DNA of 64,000 nt from Sulfuritalea sp. (GCA_016712985.1 JADJQA010000006.1:123244-187243), one strand, 5' to 3'; counted from the first letter of the stretch, positions 34,418 through 43,947 are shown. Numbers and translations: made by a program. Notes: generated by a model from the sequence alone, not told the origin.

Positions 34418-35002
34418 TCATGCGTCGTTCCTTTCCGGAAATCCCTGTTGCCCCAAACGTCCGCCTCCCCGCTGCTGTTCTTCCGCCAGCGCCTTCAGGC
34501 TCGCCAGACCCTGCTCGAACTGTCCGCCGACCATCTTGTCCATGCTGAAGAACACGCCCATCAACTTCGACAGGAAGTTGTTGCTGCCGTGCATGACCCA
34601 AGCAAACTCGGTGCCTTCGCCGTTGGCCGTCAGCAGGTATTCGGCCGTGTTGTGCGCCTTGAAGGGCTTGAGGAAATCCAGCTTGATCACCACCCGCGCT
34701 GGCGCCACCGCATCGACGATCTCCATGCGCCCCTGCCCGACCTTGCTGTTGCCCTGCCATTCATACACCGCGCCCTGGCCGCTGTCGGCGCCGGAAAAGC
34801 TCTTGCGCATCGACGGATCCAGTGCCGCCCAGGGCGACCATGCATCGAAGTTGTGGAAGTCGCTGACCAGCGCAAACAGCCTCTCGCGCGGTGCATCGAT
34901 GTGAATCGAGCGCTGCACGCGGAAGCGGGCCGGCCGGGTGGCGACCAGAAACAGCAGGGCTGCGATCAGCAGCAGGACGATGAACAGGGCAAATCTCAGC
35001 AT
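34418..35002 (-). CDS. Membrane-anchored SRPBCC protein
   Basis: 194 residues: an N-terminal hydrophobic anchor (MLRFALFIVLLLIAALLFLVATRP) then an SRPBCC/polyketide-cyclase domain (FRVQRSIHIDAPRERLFALVSDFHNFDAWSPWAALDPSMRKSF ... GAVYEWQGNSKVGQGRMEIVDAVAPARVVIKLDFLKPF). The HIDAP...FDAWSPW pattern is typical of this family. The domain probably binds a lipid-like ligand. Start chosen at the ATG that opens the anchor; the frame is open upstream without meaning. Confidence 0.8.
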   Translation of the reverse strand: MLRFALFIVLLLIAALLFLVATRPARFRVQRSIHIDAPRERLFALVSDFHNFDAWSPWAALDPSMRKSFSGADSGQGAVYEWQGNSKVGQGRMEIVDAVAPARVVIKLDFLKPFKAHNTAEYLLTANGEGTEFAWVMHGSNNFLSKLMGVFFSMDKMVGGQFEQGLASLKALAEEQQRGGGRLGQQGFPERNDA

Positions 35003-35307
35003 CGCGTACTCCTTCTGCTTCTTCCTGAAGCGGGACGGGCGCCAAGAATACCCGCCGCCGGTCGCGTTGCAAAGCTCCCGACAGGCCATGCGGGCCGCCT
35101 CGAAGTGCCCACGGACTTGATCGATTCAATGTGCAAGGAGACGGGGTGCTTTGAACTCAATGACATTGATCCATCCGGTTTGTTCGCTTGGTCACCTGAC
35201 CGGCTGAATTCACCGGTCTGCGCGGCATTATCGCGCTACGGCCCCTGCGCCGCCAGGTTGGCCCGCAGATTGGCAAGCTGAGCGGCAGACTGTAGACTGG
35301 AACCGCT
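35003..35307. other. Intergenic region, divergent promoter side
   Basis: No gene recognised. It separates the minus-strand SRPBCC gene from the plus-strand antitoxin fragment and cinA-like gene, so it should contain promoters for both directions; no clear consensus pair was found. Confidence 0.4.
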
Positions 35308-35574
35308 ATGGTGCCATTATGGTTGGAGAATCCCACGCCTACAACGCTGAGGTTGAAGAACATTCCCGACGAGGTGTATGAACGACTCAAGCTTGCAGCG
35401 GAGACGCACCGCCGCCGCATCGACAGAGAGGCAATTGTGTTCCGTGCTTGCCTTCGGGGCAGGGGAGTCTTCGTCGTCGGTGCGCTGGCGGCGGCGTTGG
35501 CGGCGCTGGTCTTCGTGCATCTCGGTCTTGTGGCGCCGCGGCGCCAGCGTCAGGAGGGAGGAATACAGCCATGA
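35308..35574 (+). pseudogene. Ribbon-helix-helix antitoxin fragment fused to unrelated tail
   Basis: TTLRLKNIPDEVYERLKLAAETHRRRIDREAIV is a FitA/Arc-type ribbon-helix-helix DNA-binding N-terminus. After about 45 residues the frame enters unrelated sequence (VGALAAALAALVFVHLGLVAPRR), which happens to be hydrophobic. The toxin-binding part and any PIN toxin are missing. Its stop overlaps the ATG of the cinA-like gene, so a short leader peptide could still be made. Confidence 0.5.
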
Positions 35575-36341
35575 GTTCAGACATGTCCGGCATTGGCGCC
35601 ATCATCATCGGCGACGAGATCACGCTGGGGCGCCGCGAGGACAAGCATTTTCCGAAGGTGATCGAACTCCTGGCGGCGCGCGGCATGGTGCTCGACTGGG
35701 CGCTGCACATCGGCGACAACCGGCAGCGTCTCACCGAAACGCTGGCGCGCAGCCTCGCCAGCGATGACATCGTGTTCAGCTTCGGCGGCATCGGCAACAC
35801 CCCGGACGACCACACGCGGCAGGCCGCCGCCGCCGCCGCGGGTGTGGAACTGGTGCTGCATCCGGACGCCGAGCGCGAGATCCGCGCGCGCTTCGCCGAA
35901 CGCCAGATGGAGCTGAGCGACGTGCAACTGGCGATGGGCAATTTCCCGGTGGGCAGCCGCATCATTCCCAATCCCTACAATCGCATCCCCGGCTTCTCGC
36001 TGGGCCGGCACCATTTCGTACCGGGCTTTCCGCAAATGGCCTGGCCGATGGTCGATTGGGGGCTCGACGGCGAGTACCGCGGTCGCTTCAACGCGGTCCC
36101 CACTGCGGAGGCGGCCATCCTCGTCTGGAAGGGCGTCGAGGGTCGGGTGATCCATCTGATGCGACGCGTCGAAGCGGATTTTCCCGGCGTCAAGGCCTTC
36201 AGCCTGCCCTTCCTCGGCTCGGAGGAGGTTCAGCGCCACATCGAACTCGGGGTACGCGGTGCGCCGGAACAGGTGCCGGCGGCGATGCAGGCGATCCGGC
36301 GTGGCGTCGAGGAACTCGGCTACACGTACGATGAGAAGTGA
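35571..36341 (+). CDS. CinA-like molybdopterin-binding domain protein
   Basis: 256 residues with the MoaB/Mog-like fold of CinA N-termini: GAIIIGDEITLGRREDKHFPKVIELLAARGMVLDWALHIGDNRQRLTETL, DIVFSFGGIGNTPDDHTRQAAA (the SFGGxGxTxDD motif) and NPYNRIPGFSLG. It lacks the C-terminal CinA deamidase domain, like the shorter family members. Possibly a nucleotide pyrophosphatase; function is not settled. A GGAGGAAT site precedes the ATG. Confidence 0.82.
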   Translation: MSSDMSGIGAIIIGDEITLGRREDKHFPKVIELLAARGMVLDWALHIGDNRQRLTETLARSLASDDIVFSFGGIGNTPDDHTRQAAAAAAGVELVLHPDAEREIRARFAERQMELSDVQLAMGNFPVGSRIIPNPYNRIPGFSLGRHHFVPGFPQMAWPMVDWGLDGEYRGRFNAVPTAEAAILVWKGVEGRVIHLMRRVEADFPGVKAFSLPFLGSEEVQRHIELGVRGAPEQVPAAMQAIRRGVEELGYTYDEK

Positions 36342-36410
36342 CGAAGCCGGCCTGGGCACCGTTTTGGGCTATGCCAGGCATTCAGTAGACGAAGGGAAAC
36401 AGGTGCCGCG

Positions 36411-37355
36411 ATGATCGATAGCCGGGAGCGACAGTACCTCGAACAAGCCAGGTTGTTCGCCAACATCACGCTGGAGAGTGTTCAGCACCTTCTCGTACGC
36501 TGCGATCGCCTGAATCTGGAACGCGGCGAGCACCTGCTGGAAGCCGGCGCGGCCAACAGCAATCTGTACCTGATTCTCGACGGCGAGCTGCGCGTCTATC
36601 TGACGGATCGCAATCTGCCCGCGCAGGCGGTGCTCGGCGCCGGCGACTGCGTCGGCGAGATGTCGCTGCTGGATGGGCAGGCGGCGTCTGCCCTGGTGCT
36701 GGCGGCCAAGGATTCGAAACTGATCGCGGTGCCGCACGAGGTGCTCTGGTCGCTGGTGGACAGCTCCCACGGCGTGGCGCGCAACCTGCTGGCGATCCTC
36801 AGCGGCCGCATGCGCGAGAGCAACCGCGCACTGGTGGCCCTGCAGAATCGCAGTCTCGAGTTCGAGGAAGCGGCAGCCGTGGACCCGCTGACCTGGATCC
36901 ACAGCAGGCGCTGGATGCTTGAAGCCTTTCCGCGCGCCATGGCGCGTTGCGAGAGAGACAAGGCGCCGCTCAGCCTGGTGATTGCCGACATCGACTTGTT
37001 CAAGAACTTCAATGAGCGATTCGGCTACCTCGCCGGCGATGCCGTGTTGCGGCGCATGGCGCGCCGCCTGGCCGACGGCTTGCGCGCCCAGGACCTGATC
37101 GCCCGTTCCGGCGGCGAGGAGTTCGTAATCCTGCTGCCGAATTCCAGCCTGGAACAGGCGCTGCCGATTGCCGAGCGTTTGCGCGAACTGGTGGCGATCG
37201 GCTGCGGCTTGCCGACCGACCAGGGTGTGACCCTCAGTTGCGGTGTGGCCCGGATGCTCCCCGGCGAATCGCTCGACGAACTGATTTCCCGTGCCGATGC
37301 CGCCTTGCGGCGCGCCAAGGAAAACGGCCGCGACCGGGTTGAAGTCGCCGGCTAG
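36411..37355 (+). CDS. Cyclic-nucleotide-binding diguanylate cyclase
   Basis: 314 residues. Residues 15-125 are a CRP-like cNMP-binding domain (LFANITLESVQHLLVRC ... NLYLILDGELRVYL ... GDCVGEMSLLDGQAASALVLA). The remainder is a GGDEF domain with DPLTWIHSRRWM, DIDLFKNFNERFGYLAGDAVL and active-site GGEEF at 234-238, so c-di-GMP synthesis is likely. An inhibitory RxxD site four residues before GGEEF is not present. It could link a nucleotide or other signal to c-di-GMP-controlled surface polysaccharide production. Soluble; no membrane helices. Confidence 0.88.
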   Translation: MIDSRERQYLEQARLFANITLESVQHLLVRCDRLNLERGEHLLEAGAANSNLYLILDGELRVYLTDRNLPAQAVLGAGDCVGEMSLLDGQAASALVLAAKDSKLIAVPHEVLWSLVDSSHGVARNLLAILSGRMRESNRALVALQNRSLEFEEAAAVDPLTWIHSRRWMLEAFPRAMARCERDKAPLSLVIADIDLFKNFNERFGYLAGDAVLRRMARRLADGLRAQDLIARSGGEEFVILLPNSSLEQALPIAERLRELVAIGCGLPTDQGVTLSCGVARMLPGESLDELISRADAALRRAKENGRDRVEVAG

Positions 37356-37367
37356 ACCGAAGCGCTG

Positions 37368-38837
37368 CTAGCCCGTGCCACCCACCGTCAGCCCGTCGAT
37401 GCGCACCGTTGGCTGGCCGACGCCGACCGGCACGCTCTGGCCTTCCTTGCCGCAGGTGCCGACCCCCGAATCGAGCGCCATGTCATTGCCGATCATCGAG
37501 ACGCGCATCATGGCCTCGGGGCCGCTGCCGATCAGCGTGGCGCCCTTGACCGGCGTGGTGATCCTGCCGTTTTCGATCAGGTAGGCCTCGGCGGTTGAAA
37601 AGACGAACTTGCCGCTGGTGATGTCCACCTGGCCGCCGCCGAAATTGGCGGCGTAAACGCCTTTCTTCACCGACTTGATGATCTCCTGCGGATCGTGGCC
37701 GCCGTTCATCATCGTGGTGTTGGTCATGCGCGGCAGCGGCAGGTGAGCGAAGGATTCGCGGCGGGCGTTGCCGGTCACCGGGACGCCCATCAGGCGGGCG
37801 TTCAGGCTGTCCTGCATGTAGCCGACGAGGATGCCGTCTTCGATCAACACGGTGCGCTGCGTCGGGTTGCCTTCGTCGTCGATGGAGAGCGAGCCGCGCC
37901 GATCGGCAATCGTGCCGTCATCGACCACGGTGACACCCTTGGCGGCGACGCGCTGGCCGATGCGCCCGGCAAAGGTCGAACTGCCCTTGCGGTTGAAGTC
38001 GCCTTCGAGCCCGTGGCCGACCGCCTCGTGCAGCAGGATGCCGGGCCAGCCGGGGCCAAGCACCACGGTCATCTCGCCGGCGGGGGCCGGCTTCGCGGCG
38101 AGATTGACGCTGGCCTGGTGCACGGCGCGCGTGGCGTAGTCATGCAGCACGGCATCGGTGAAATAGGCGTAATCGAAGCGGCCGCCGCCGCCGGCGGAAC
38201 CCTGCTCGCGCCGCCGCGCGGTGCCGCCGCCGTCTTCCATGATCACGGAAATGGAAACGCGCACCAGCGGACGCACGTCGGCCGCCATGCCGCCATCCGA
38301 GCGCGCCACCAGCACGACTTCCCAGGTGCCGGCGATGCTGGCCATGACTTCCTTGACTCGCGGGTCGGCGGCGCGCGCCATGGCTTCGAGGCGTTCCAGC
38401 AGCGTGACCTTGGCGGCGTCGTCGAGAGAAGCGATGGGGTCGTTCCCGGCGTAGAGCGCCGGCGGCGCCTTGCTGCGCCTCAGCAGCGGCGCCAGGCGCT
38501 GGGCGCCGGCGGCGGCAATCGCCCGGGTCGTGCCGGCGGCGGCCTTCAATGCCGCCAGGCTGATGTCGTCGGAATAGGCAAAGGCGGTCTTCTCGCCGCA
38601 CAGAGCGCGTACTCCGACGCCCTGTTCGATGTTGAAACTGCCCGACTTGACGATGCCTTCCTCGAGGCTCCAGGCCTCGGAACGGGCGTACTGGAAATAC
38701 AGGTCGGCGTAATCGACATGATTGCCGAACAACTGACCGAAGACGCGTTCCAGCAGGTGCGGCGCCAGACCGTGCGGCTTGAGCAGGATTTGTTCGGCAA
38801 TTTCGAAGTGCGGGATCGGGCTGGTGAGAGCGTTCAT
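37368..38837 (-). CDS. tldD: Metalloprotease TldD
   Basis: 489 residues, partner of TldE/PmbA in degrading unfolded peptides and maturing modified peptides such as microcin B17. The zinc motif HEAVGH is at 270-275, followed by GLEGDFNRKGSSTFAGRIG. FGGGQVDITSGKFVFSTAEAYLIENGRITTPVKGATLIGSGP and VGQPTVRIDGLTVGGTG are the usual end. Convergent with the GGDEF gene with only 12 bases between. No frame defect. Confidence 0.95.
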   Translation of the reverse strand: MNALTSPIPHFEIAEQILLKPHGLAPHLLERVFGQLFGNHVDYADLYFQYARSEAWSLEEGIVKSGSFNIEQGVGVRALCGEKTAFAYSDDISLAALKAAAGTTRAIAAAGAQRLAPLLRRSKAPPALYAGNDPIASLDDAAKVTLLERLEAMARAADPRVKEVMASIAGTWEVVLVARSDGGMAADVRPLVRVSISVIMEDGGGTARRREQGSAGGGGRFDYAYFTDAVLHDYATRAVHQASVNLAAKPAPAGEMTVVLGPGWPGILLHEAVGHGLEGDFNRKGSSTFAGRIGQRVAAKGVTVVDDGTIADRRGSLSIDDEGNPTQRTVLIEDGILVGYMQDSLNARLMGVPVTGNARRESFAHLPLPRMTNTTMMNGGHDPQEIIKSVKKGVYAANFGGGQVDITSGKFVFSTAEAYLIENGRITTPVKGATLIGSGPEAMMRVSMIGNDMALDSGVGTCGKEGQSVPVGVGQPTVRIDGLTVGGTG

Positions 38838-38883
38838 GGTTGTCCTGGAAGGATTAGCGTGAAACAGCTAGTTCGAAGCGACT

Positions 38884-38940
38884 GGTGATAGTCGAGCGAA
38901 GCGAGCAAATTGGAAGCCTCCCCGCGAGGGGGCGAGGCGG
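38884..38940. repeat. Dispersed repeat, family B copy 2
   Basis: GGTGATAGTCGAGCGAAGCG then AGCAAATTGGAAGCCTCCCC and GCGAGGGGGCGAGG, matching the copy at 33013 with single-base differences. It lies between tldD and the nitrilase gene, and the CCTCCCC/GGGG part can form a short hairpin. Confidence 0.65.
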
Positions 38941-39082
38941 GGTTTCGCAACGCATGCGTTGCGCCGCAGCAGCCGGCAGGCAGTGCAATGCCTGCCGTGG
39001 GCCGCGCAGCGGATGGGAGGGGCGGGCCTTTATGCAGCCTTTAGCGTGTTTCATCGATACGGGTGGCGAATCACCATGAAAG

Positions 39083-39994
39083 TTAATACAGTATTCGGTG
39101 TCTCAGTGCCGGCAGACTCGTTCTGGTATCGACCAGCCGTTGCCGGTTCAGTTCGGCGATGACCACGTCTTCGCCCTTGTCCATGCGGGCGAGCACCTCG
39201 CCCCAGGGGTCGATGACCATGCTGTTGCCGTGGGTCATCCGCCCGTTCGGATGCTGGCCGCCTTGCGCCGCGGCCAGAACATAGCACTGGTTTTCCACGG
39301 CGCGGGCGCGCAGCAGCAGTTCCCAGTGGGCGCGGCCGGTGGTTTCGGTGAAGGCGGCGGGCAGCACCAGCAGATCGACGGGGTTGGGTAACTGGTTTGG
39401 CAATTGGATTGGCGATTGGCTCGGCAACTGAGCCATGGCGCGGAAGAGTTCCGGAAAACGCAGGTCGTAGCAGATGGCGAGGCCGACCCGCCCGAATGGC
39501 GAGTCGAAGGCCACGACCTGATCCCCGCGCTCGATCGTGGCCGCTTCGTCGTAGGCTTCGTCGCCCTTGTTGAAGCCGAACAGGTGGATCTTGTCGTAAC
39601 GCGCCACGCGGCGACCCTGCGGATCGAATACCAGGCAGGCATTGCGCAGCTTGGCCGGGTCCCGCGCCATCAGCGGAATCGAGCCGCCGACCAGCCACAG
39701 GCCATGCTGGCGGGCTGTCCGGGCCAGAAAGTCCTGAATCGGGCCATCCCCATCCACCTCGCGTGCCGCCAACCGGTCGGCATCCGTGGCGCCGATCAGC
39801 GGAAAGTACTCGGGCAGGGCGACCAGTTGCGCGCCGGCTGCCGCCGCGTCGGCGACCAGGCGGCCCGCCGTGGCCAGATTGGGCGCCACCTCCGGCCCGG
39901 AAATCATCTGTATCGCGGCGATTCTGGTTCCGGCATCATGCTCGCTGGCGCGTGCACGAGGCTGCTCTGAAGCTCGGCTACGCTGAATGTTCAT
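39083..39994 (-). CDS. Carbon-nitrogen hydrolase (Nit-like, deaminated glutathione amidase type)
   Basis: 303 residues of the nitrilase superfamily. Catalytic triad: E62 in LPEYFPL, K135 in YDKIHLF and C175 in AICYDLRFPELFRAM. The KIHLFGFNKGDEAYDEA and ICYDLRFPE context is that of NIT1/Nit-type amidases that repair deaminated glutathione. An insertion SQSPIQLPNQLPNP at about residue 195 comes from short tandem DNA repeats. The C-terminal end overlaps nothing. It starts four bases into the end of yhdP (ATGA overlap). Confidence 0.85.
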   Translation of the reverse strand: MNIQRSRASEQPRARASEHDAGTRIAAIQMISGPEVAPNLATAGRLVADAAAAGAQLVALPEYFPLIGATDADRLAAREVDGDGPIQDFLARTARQHGLWLVGGSIPLMARDPAKLRNACLVFDPQGRRVARYDKIHLFGFNKGDEAYDEAATIERGDQVVAFDSPFGRVGLAICYDLRFPELFRAMAQLPSQSPIQLPNQLPNPVDLLVLPAAFTETTGRAHWELLLRARAVENQCYVLAAAQGGQHPNGRMTHGNSMVIDPWGEVLARMDKGEDVVIAELNRQRLVDTRTSLPALRHRILY

Positions 39995-42900
39995 TTGCTT
40001 TCCTCCGCGGGTTTGGGCTGAGTCTGTCCGATTTTTTCCACTTTCGGGTCTGCCCAGCTTCCGGTCACCGCGTACTCAAAGGCGAAGGCTTGATCCAGGG
40101 GGTCCTTGAAGATTTTCTGCGCCGCCCAGACGACTGCTCCGGCTACCGGGTTGGCAATCATCGCGCCGAGGGCAATCGAGTCGCCAACCGCGGGTTGCAC
40201 GCGGACCTTGAGGTCTTGTGTTTCGGCGCCGAGATTGACCGTCCCGCTCATCAGGACTTTGGCCGACGGCCCCTGTATCTGCAAGTCTCTGGTTTCCATC
40301 ACGCCGCGCGTGACGGCGAACTGTCCGGCTATGTTGTCGAAGGCAAAACCTTCGCTGAAGACATCGCGAAAATCCAGCGTGATGCGGCGCGGCAGGGATT
40401 GCAGGCTGAGAACTCCGAGCAGGCGGCCGACCCCAGGTTCGAGTTTGCTTAACTGACCGTTGGACGCATCCAGCTTGAGGCTGCCGCCAAGCGTCGGATA
40501 CTCGATCGTGAACGGTGAGCCGTTCCATGAAAGATTGCCGGAAAGGTTGGCGCTGCCGCGCCGCACGGTATCCGGGTAGCCGAAGCGCGTCAGAAGCTTC
40601 TCGACGCTCTTGGCGCCGAGCTTGAAATTGATGTTGGTATCGGGCTGGGTCGGGCTGGGTCGCCAGCGGCCGGTGGTTTCCAGCGTACCGTAGTCGTTCT
40701 TCACGTCGAATCGGGTATTCCAGTAACCCTCGCGGTTTTCCGCGCCGATACGCACGGTGCCGAGCGGACGCTCCTTGAACGAGAGCTGGTCGACGGTAAT
40801 GTCGAGGGCGGGAAACCGTTCGATGACTTCGCTGGCCTTGGCCTGCAGTGCAGCCGGTGTGGCGGCCGATTCCGGAATCGAGAACTGGCCGATGCGGCCG
40901 GTCAGTTTGCCGCCGCCGGCGCTGTCCCATTCGAAGCTGCCGGTCAGTTCACGGCTCTTCAGTTCGAAGCCGGTGCTGGTTCCACCCTCCGGATGGCTGC
41001 CATTGACGCGTACGTCGTGAAAGCTCCTGTCGAGCACCGTCAGCTCGGCCGTGCGCAAATCGAACAGCACTGCGGGCAAGGTCGGCAGCGCCGGTCCGTC
41101 TTGCCCATTGCCGTTGCCTTGTTTCGGCCAGAGGCCGCGCCAGAAGTCGAGATTGATGCGTGGCAGATCGACGGCGAGAAGCAGACCGCGTTCCGGCATG
41201 ACTGGACTGGCCGAACCCATTGTCATCACGCCGCGCGTGATCACCGGCGGACTGCTGTCTTGACGGCGCACCAGTTGCAAGCGCCAGGCGGGGCCGATGC
41301 TGGCTTCGAGCATGTCCTGTGGCGGGCCGCGAGTCAAGCCTGCGGCTGCGCCGGAGGCGGTGTCCCGCGCGGACGGCGTGGGCGCGACGGCGGCTGGTGT
41401 CTTGGCCGGCGCGCCACGCGTTCCCGCGGGCGCCGCATCGGCTCGCGTTGCGGTGCGTGCGGCGGCATCGGGCAGCAGTTTGCGTTCGAAGCTGAAGGGC
41501 AATGGATCTGCTGCCGACTTGTTGAAGGGCTCGGGCAGGCTGGACGAAAGTCCAACCAGGTTCGAGGTCAGCTTCACGTCCGCCGATTTCTTCCTGATAC
41601 GCGCACTGCCAGTCCATTTCGTACTGCCGGCCAGATGGTCCAGTACGGCGGAGTAGGGGACAAGCTGCCGCAGCGCCACGACGCTGTATTCTCCGGCGGC
41701 ATTGATCTGAACGCCGCCGTCGCTTGCCGTCTTCACGTCGACGTTGAGCGGAGCACCGAGCAACAGGCCGCGAATCGCTCGCGCCTCCAGGTGGTCGGCG
41801 GAAAAACGCAAGGCCCCGCGGAGTTCGGTCACGGGCGGGAAATTGCTGGCCACCGTCAGGCGGTTGGCCTCGAAGCGATAAAGCCCGTCGACCACCGAAT
41901 TGTCGAGCTTGCGCAAGGGCAGGGTGAGCTTCAGATCGAGCTCGCCGTTGCCCGCCGCCTGCATCTCCTGCGTGAAATGGTTGATGCGCTCGCCCAGCGG
42001 GCTGGACTCGACGAAACGCAGGAAATCGGCCGTCGCCCCGGCGGCTTTGCCGCTCACCGTGAGCAGTTCCTCGGCCTGTTCGATATCCGCGATCTCGGCG
42101 CGGACCTCGCGCAGGTCGACACCGAAGATCTTGCCGCTCTTGCCGGTGATCAGCATGCGCTGGCCGGCGAACAGCAGTTCGCCATCGATATTGGTGATTT
42201 CCGGCCAGTCTTCGGCGTAGCGCAGATTCGCCTCGTGGAACTTGCCGCGCACCTCGAAAATGCCGTCCTTGCCATCGCGAAAAGGGAACTGCCGCAGGTC
42301 GCCGCGCAGTTTCAGCGTCGTATCCGTGGCATGCCCGCCGCTGATGGCCGTCCGCAGCCAGTCGCGTACCTGTTCGCCCACCGCCAGCGGCATGTAGCGC
42401 CAGGCGGCATAGCCGTTGCCGCGTGTCAGGCGGGCGTCGAGATCCAGCGCGCCGGGCCCTTCGGGGAGCGCCCGCCAGTTGCCTTTGGCTTCGCCGGCAG
42501 CATCCTTGTTTTCGAAAGTGGCCTTGTTCAGACTCACCTGCAAACCATCGGCGGCGGATTTCCAGTCAAGCTCGGCGGCGAAGGCTTCCAGTTCCACGGT
42601 CGGGTCGGCAAATACCCTCGGCAGATCGAAAGCCGCGCGTTGGCCATCGAGCCGCAGGTTGCCGCCCTTCTGGTTGCCATCGACCCGACCATTGATGCCG
42701 GACATGCCCGGCACGGGCCCAAGGGCAGTGAGTCCAAGGCCTTCAAAGCGTCCCTTTACAGTCCATGTTTGCATGCTCTCCGGAGTTTCGGGCGTTCCTT
42801 TCCACTCCAGTGTCAGATCATGGACAAGGCCGCGCGGCGCGTGCCTGGCCAGGCGGGCGCGGGTGTCGTTGTCCAGCGGCAGATGCGCGGCGAGATTGGC

Positions 42901-43947
42901 GATCGCAGCGAGATCGAGACCGTTGGCACTGACTCTGCCTTGTGGTGGACGCTCGGCCCCCGCCCCTTGCCAAGCCAGTTTCAAGTCCGTCGAGGGCAGG
43001 GAAACGCCGTCCCGGGTCGCCAGCGTCAGATGCTTGAGTTCCGCGTCAAAGCCGCCTTCAAGGCGGCGCCCGATCACGCGTCCCTCAAGCCGGACCAGAT
43101 CAAGTTCAGGCAGGTCGTGGCGCAACTGCAAGCGCACGTCGGCCAACCGGACATCGGCGGTGGTCGAACGCAGTTGCTTGTTGGCAATTTCCAGCCATAG
43201 TCTCAGGGCGCCGCTGCCTTGCGGCAACAGCACCGGATAATCGACCCAGGCGCGCCAGACCGCCAGGTCGGCATAGTCCAGCTCGGCATAGACCTCGCCT
43301 TTCCATTCGGCCAACTGGTCGAGATCGCGCCCGTTGAAATCGCCGCGAATGTCGATCCGTGCCGCGAGCTGCCGCGGCGGCTCGGCGGTGAAGCCGAAGC
43401 GATGGCGCTTGCCGCTGTTGTCGAGCTGAAAGTTCATGCGCTGCAATTCCAGTGGCGGCGCGTCGCGGAACTCGTCCCGCCAGATGATGCCGGCGTTGCG
43501 AATAATGACGCTATCCTGGGCCAGCAGCCAGTCGGTGAAGTCGTCTTCGTCGCCCGGCTGCGGCGTGATTTCCAGCCCGGCGGCGAAATAGCGACCGTCG
43601 CGATCACGGCGCAGCAGCAGCTTCGGCGCATCGATTTCCAGCCGCGCCAGGCGAAACCGCAGACTCCACAACGAACTCCAGGCCAGCTCGGCTTCGACAT
43701 GATCGAAACCCAGCGCGGGGCGCCCCTGGGCGTCACGAATCTCCAGGCCGTCGAGGCTCAGCGCGGGCCGCAGCCCGGCCCAATGGGTCTCGATCTTGCG
43801 AATGCCCACCGGGCGGTTGATCGTCGCGCTGATCAGTTGCTCGATATTGCTCCGGTAGTTCTCGATCTGCGGCAGGATCGCGTAGCGCAAGCTCAGCAGC
43901 AGCAGGGCGAAGGCAAAGTAGCCCAAGGCCGTCGTCCATAGCAGCAC
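39991..43947 (-). CDS. yhdP: YhdP family AsmA-like envelope protein
   Basis: At least 1318 residues. An N-terminal membrane anchor (LLWTTALGYFAFALLLLSLRYAILPQI) is followed by a very long beta-rich region with DUF3971/AsmA features (NRPVGIRKIETHWAGLRPALSLDGLEIRD; GNLSWNGSPFTIEYPTLGGSLKLDASNGQLSKLEPGVGRLLGVLSLQSLPRRITLDFRDVFSEGFAFD). YhdP, with TamB and YdbH, is thought to bridge the periplasm and carry phospholipids to the outer membrane. The listed start is a GTG; the frame is open about 45 codons upstream and reads SIISKLLSRLILLPRTRPWLRVLLRV, which looks like the true N-terminus but has no ATG, GTG or TTG. Confidence 0.9.
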   Translation of the reverse strand: MLLWTTALGYFAFALLLLSLRYAILPQIENYRSNIEQLISATINRPVGIRKIETHWAGLRPALSLDGLEIRDAQGRPALGFDHVEAELAWSSLWSLRFRLARLEIDAPKLLLRRDRDGRYFAAGLEITPQPGDEDDFTDWLLAQDSVIIRNAGIIWRDEFRDAPPLELQRMNFQLDNSGKRHRFGFTAEPPRQLAARIDIRGDFNGRDLDQLAEWKGEVYAELDYADLAVWRAWVDYPVLLPQGSGALRLWLEIANKQLRSTTADVRLADVRLQLRHDLPELDLVRLEGRVIGRRLEGGFDAELKHLTLATRDGVSLPSTDLKLAWQGAGAERPPQGRVSANGLDLAAIANLAAHLPLDNDTRARLARHAPRGLVHDLTLEWKGTPETPESMQTWTVKGRFEGLGLTALGPVPGMSGINGRVDGNQKGGNLRLDGQRAAFDLPRVFADPTVELEAFAAELDWKSAADGLQVSLNKATFENKDAAGEAKGNWRALPEGPGALDLDARLTRGNGYAAWRYMPLAVGEQVRDWLRTAISGGHATDTTLKLRGDLRQFPFRDGKDGIFEVRGKFHEANLRYAEDWPEITNIDGELLFAGQRMLITGKSGKIFGVDLREVRAEIADIEQAEELLTVSGKAAGATADFLRFVESSPLGERINHFTQEMQAAGNGELDLKLTLPLRKLDNSVVDGLYRFEANRLTVASNFPPVTELRGALRFSADHLEARAIRGLLLGAPLNVDVKTASDGGVQINAAGEYSVVALRQLVPYSAVLDHLAGSTKWTGSARIRKKSADVKLTSNLVGLSSSLPEPFNKSAADPLPFSFERKLLPDAAARTATRADAAPAGTRGAPAKTPAAVAPTPSARDTASGAAAGLTRGPPQDMLEASIGPAWRLQLVRRQDSSPPVITRGVMTMGSASPVMPERGLLLAVDLPRINLDFWRGLWPKQGNGNGQDGPALPTLPAVLFDLRTAELTVLDRSFHDVRVNGSHPEGGTSTGFELKSRELTGSFEWDSAGGGKLTGRIGQFSIPESAATPAALQAKASEVIERFPALDITVDQLSFKERPLGTVRIGAENREGYWNTRFDVKNDYGTLETTGRWRPSPTQPDTNINFKLGAKSVEKLLTRFGYPDTVRRGSANLSGNLSWNGSPFTIEYPTLGGSLKLDASNGQLSKLEPGVGRLLGVLSLQSLPRRITLDFRDVFSEGFAFDNIAGQFAVTRGVMETRDLQIQGPSAKVLMSGTVNLGAETQDLKVRVQPAVGDSIALGAMIANPVAGAVVWAAQKIFKDPLDQAFAFEYAVTGSWADPKVEKIGQTQPKPAEESK

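Noticed and set aside
35448..35574. N-terminal extension of the cinA-like gene
   Set aside because: Upstream codons are low-complexity; the strong GGAGGAAT site and the family start both favour the ATG at 35571.
40993..43200. 735-codon plus-strand open frame opposite yhdP
   Set aside because: No family pattern, no ribosome-binding site; yhdP on the minus strand explains the sequence.
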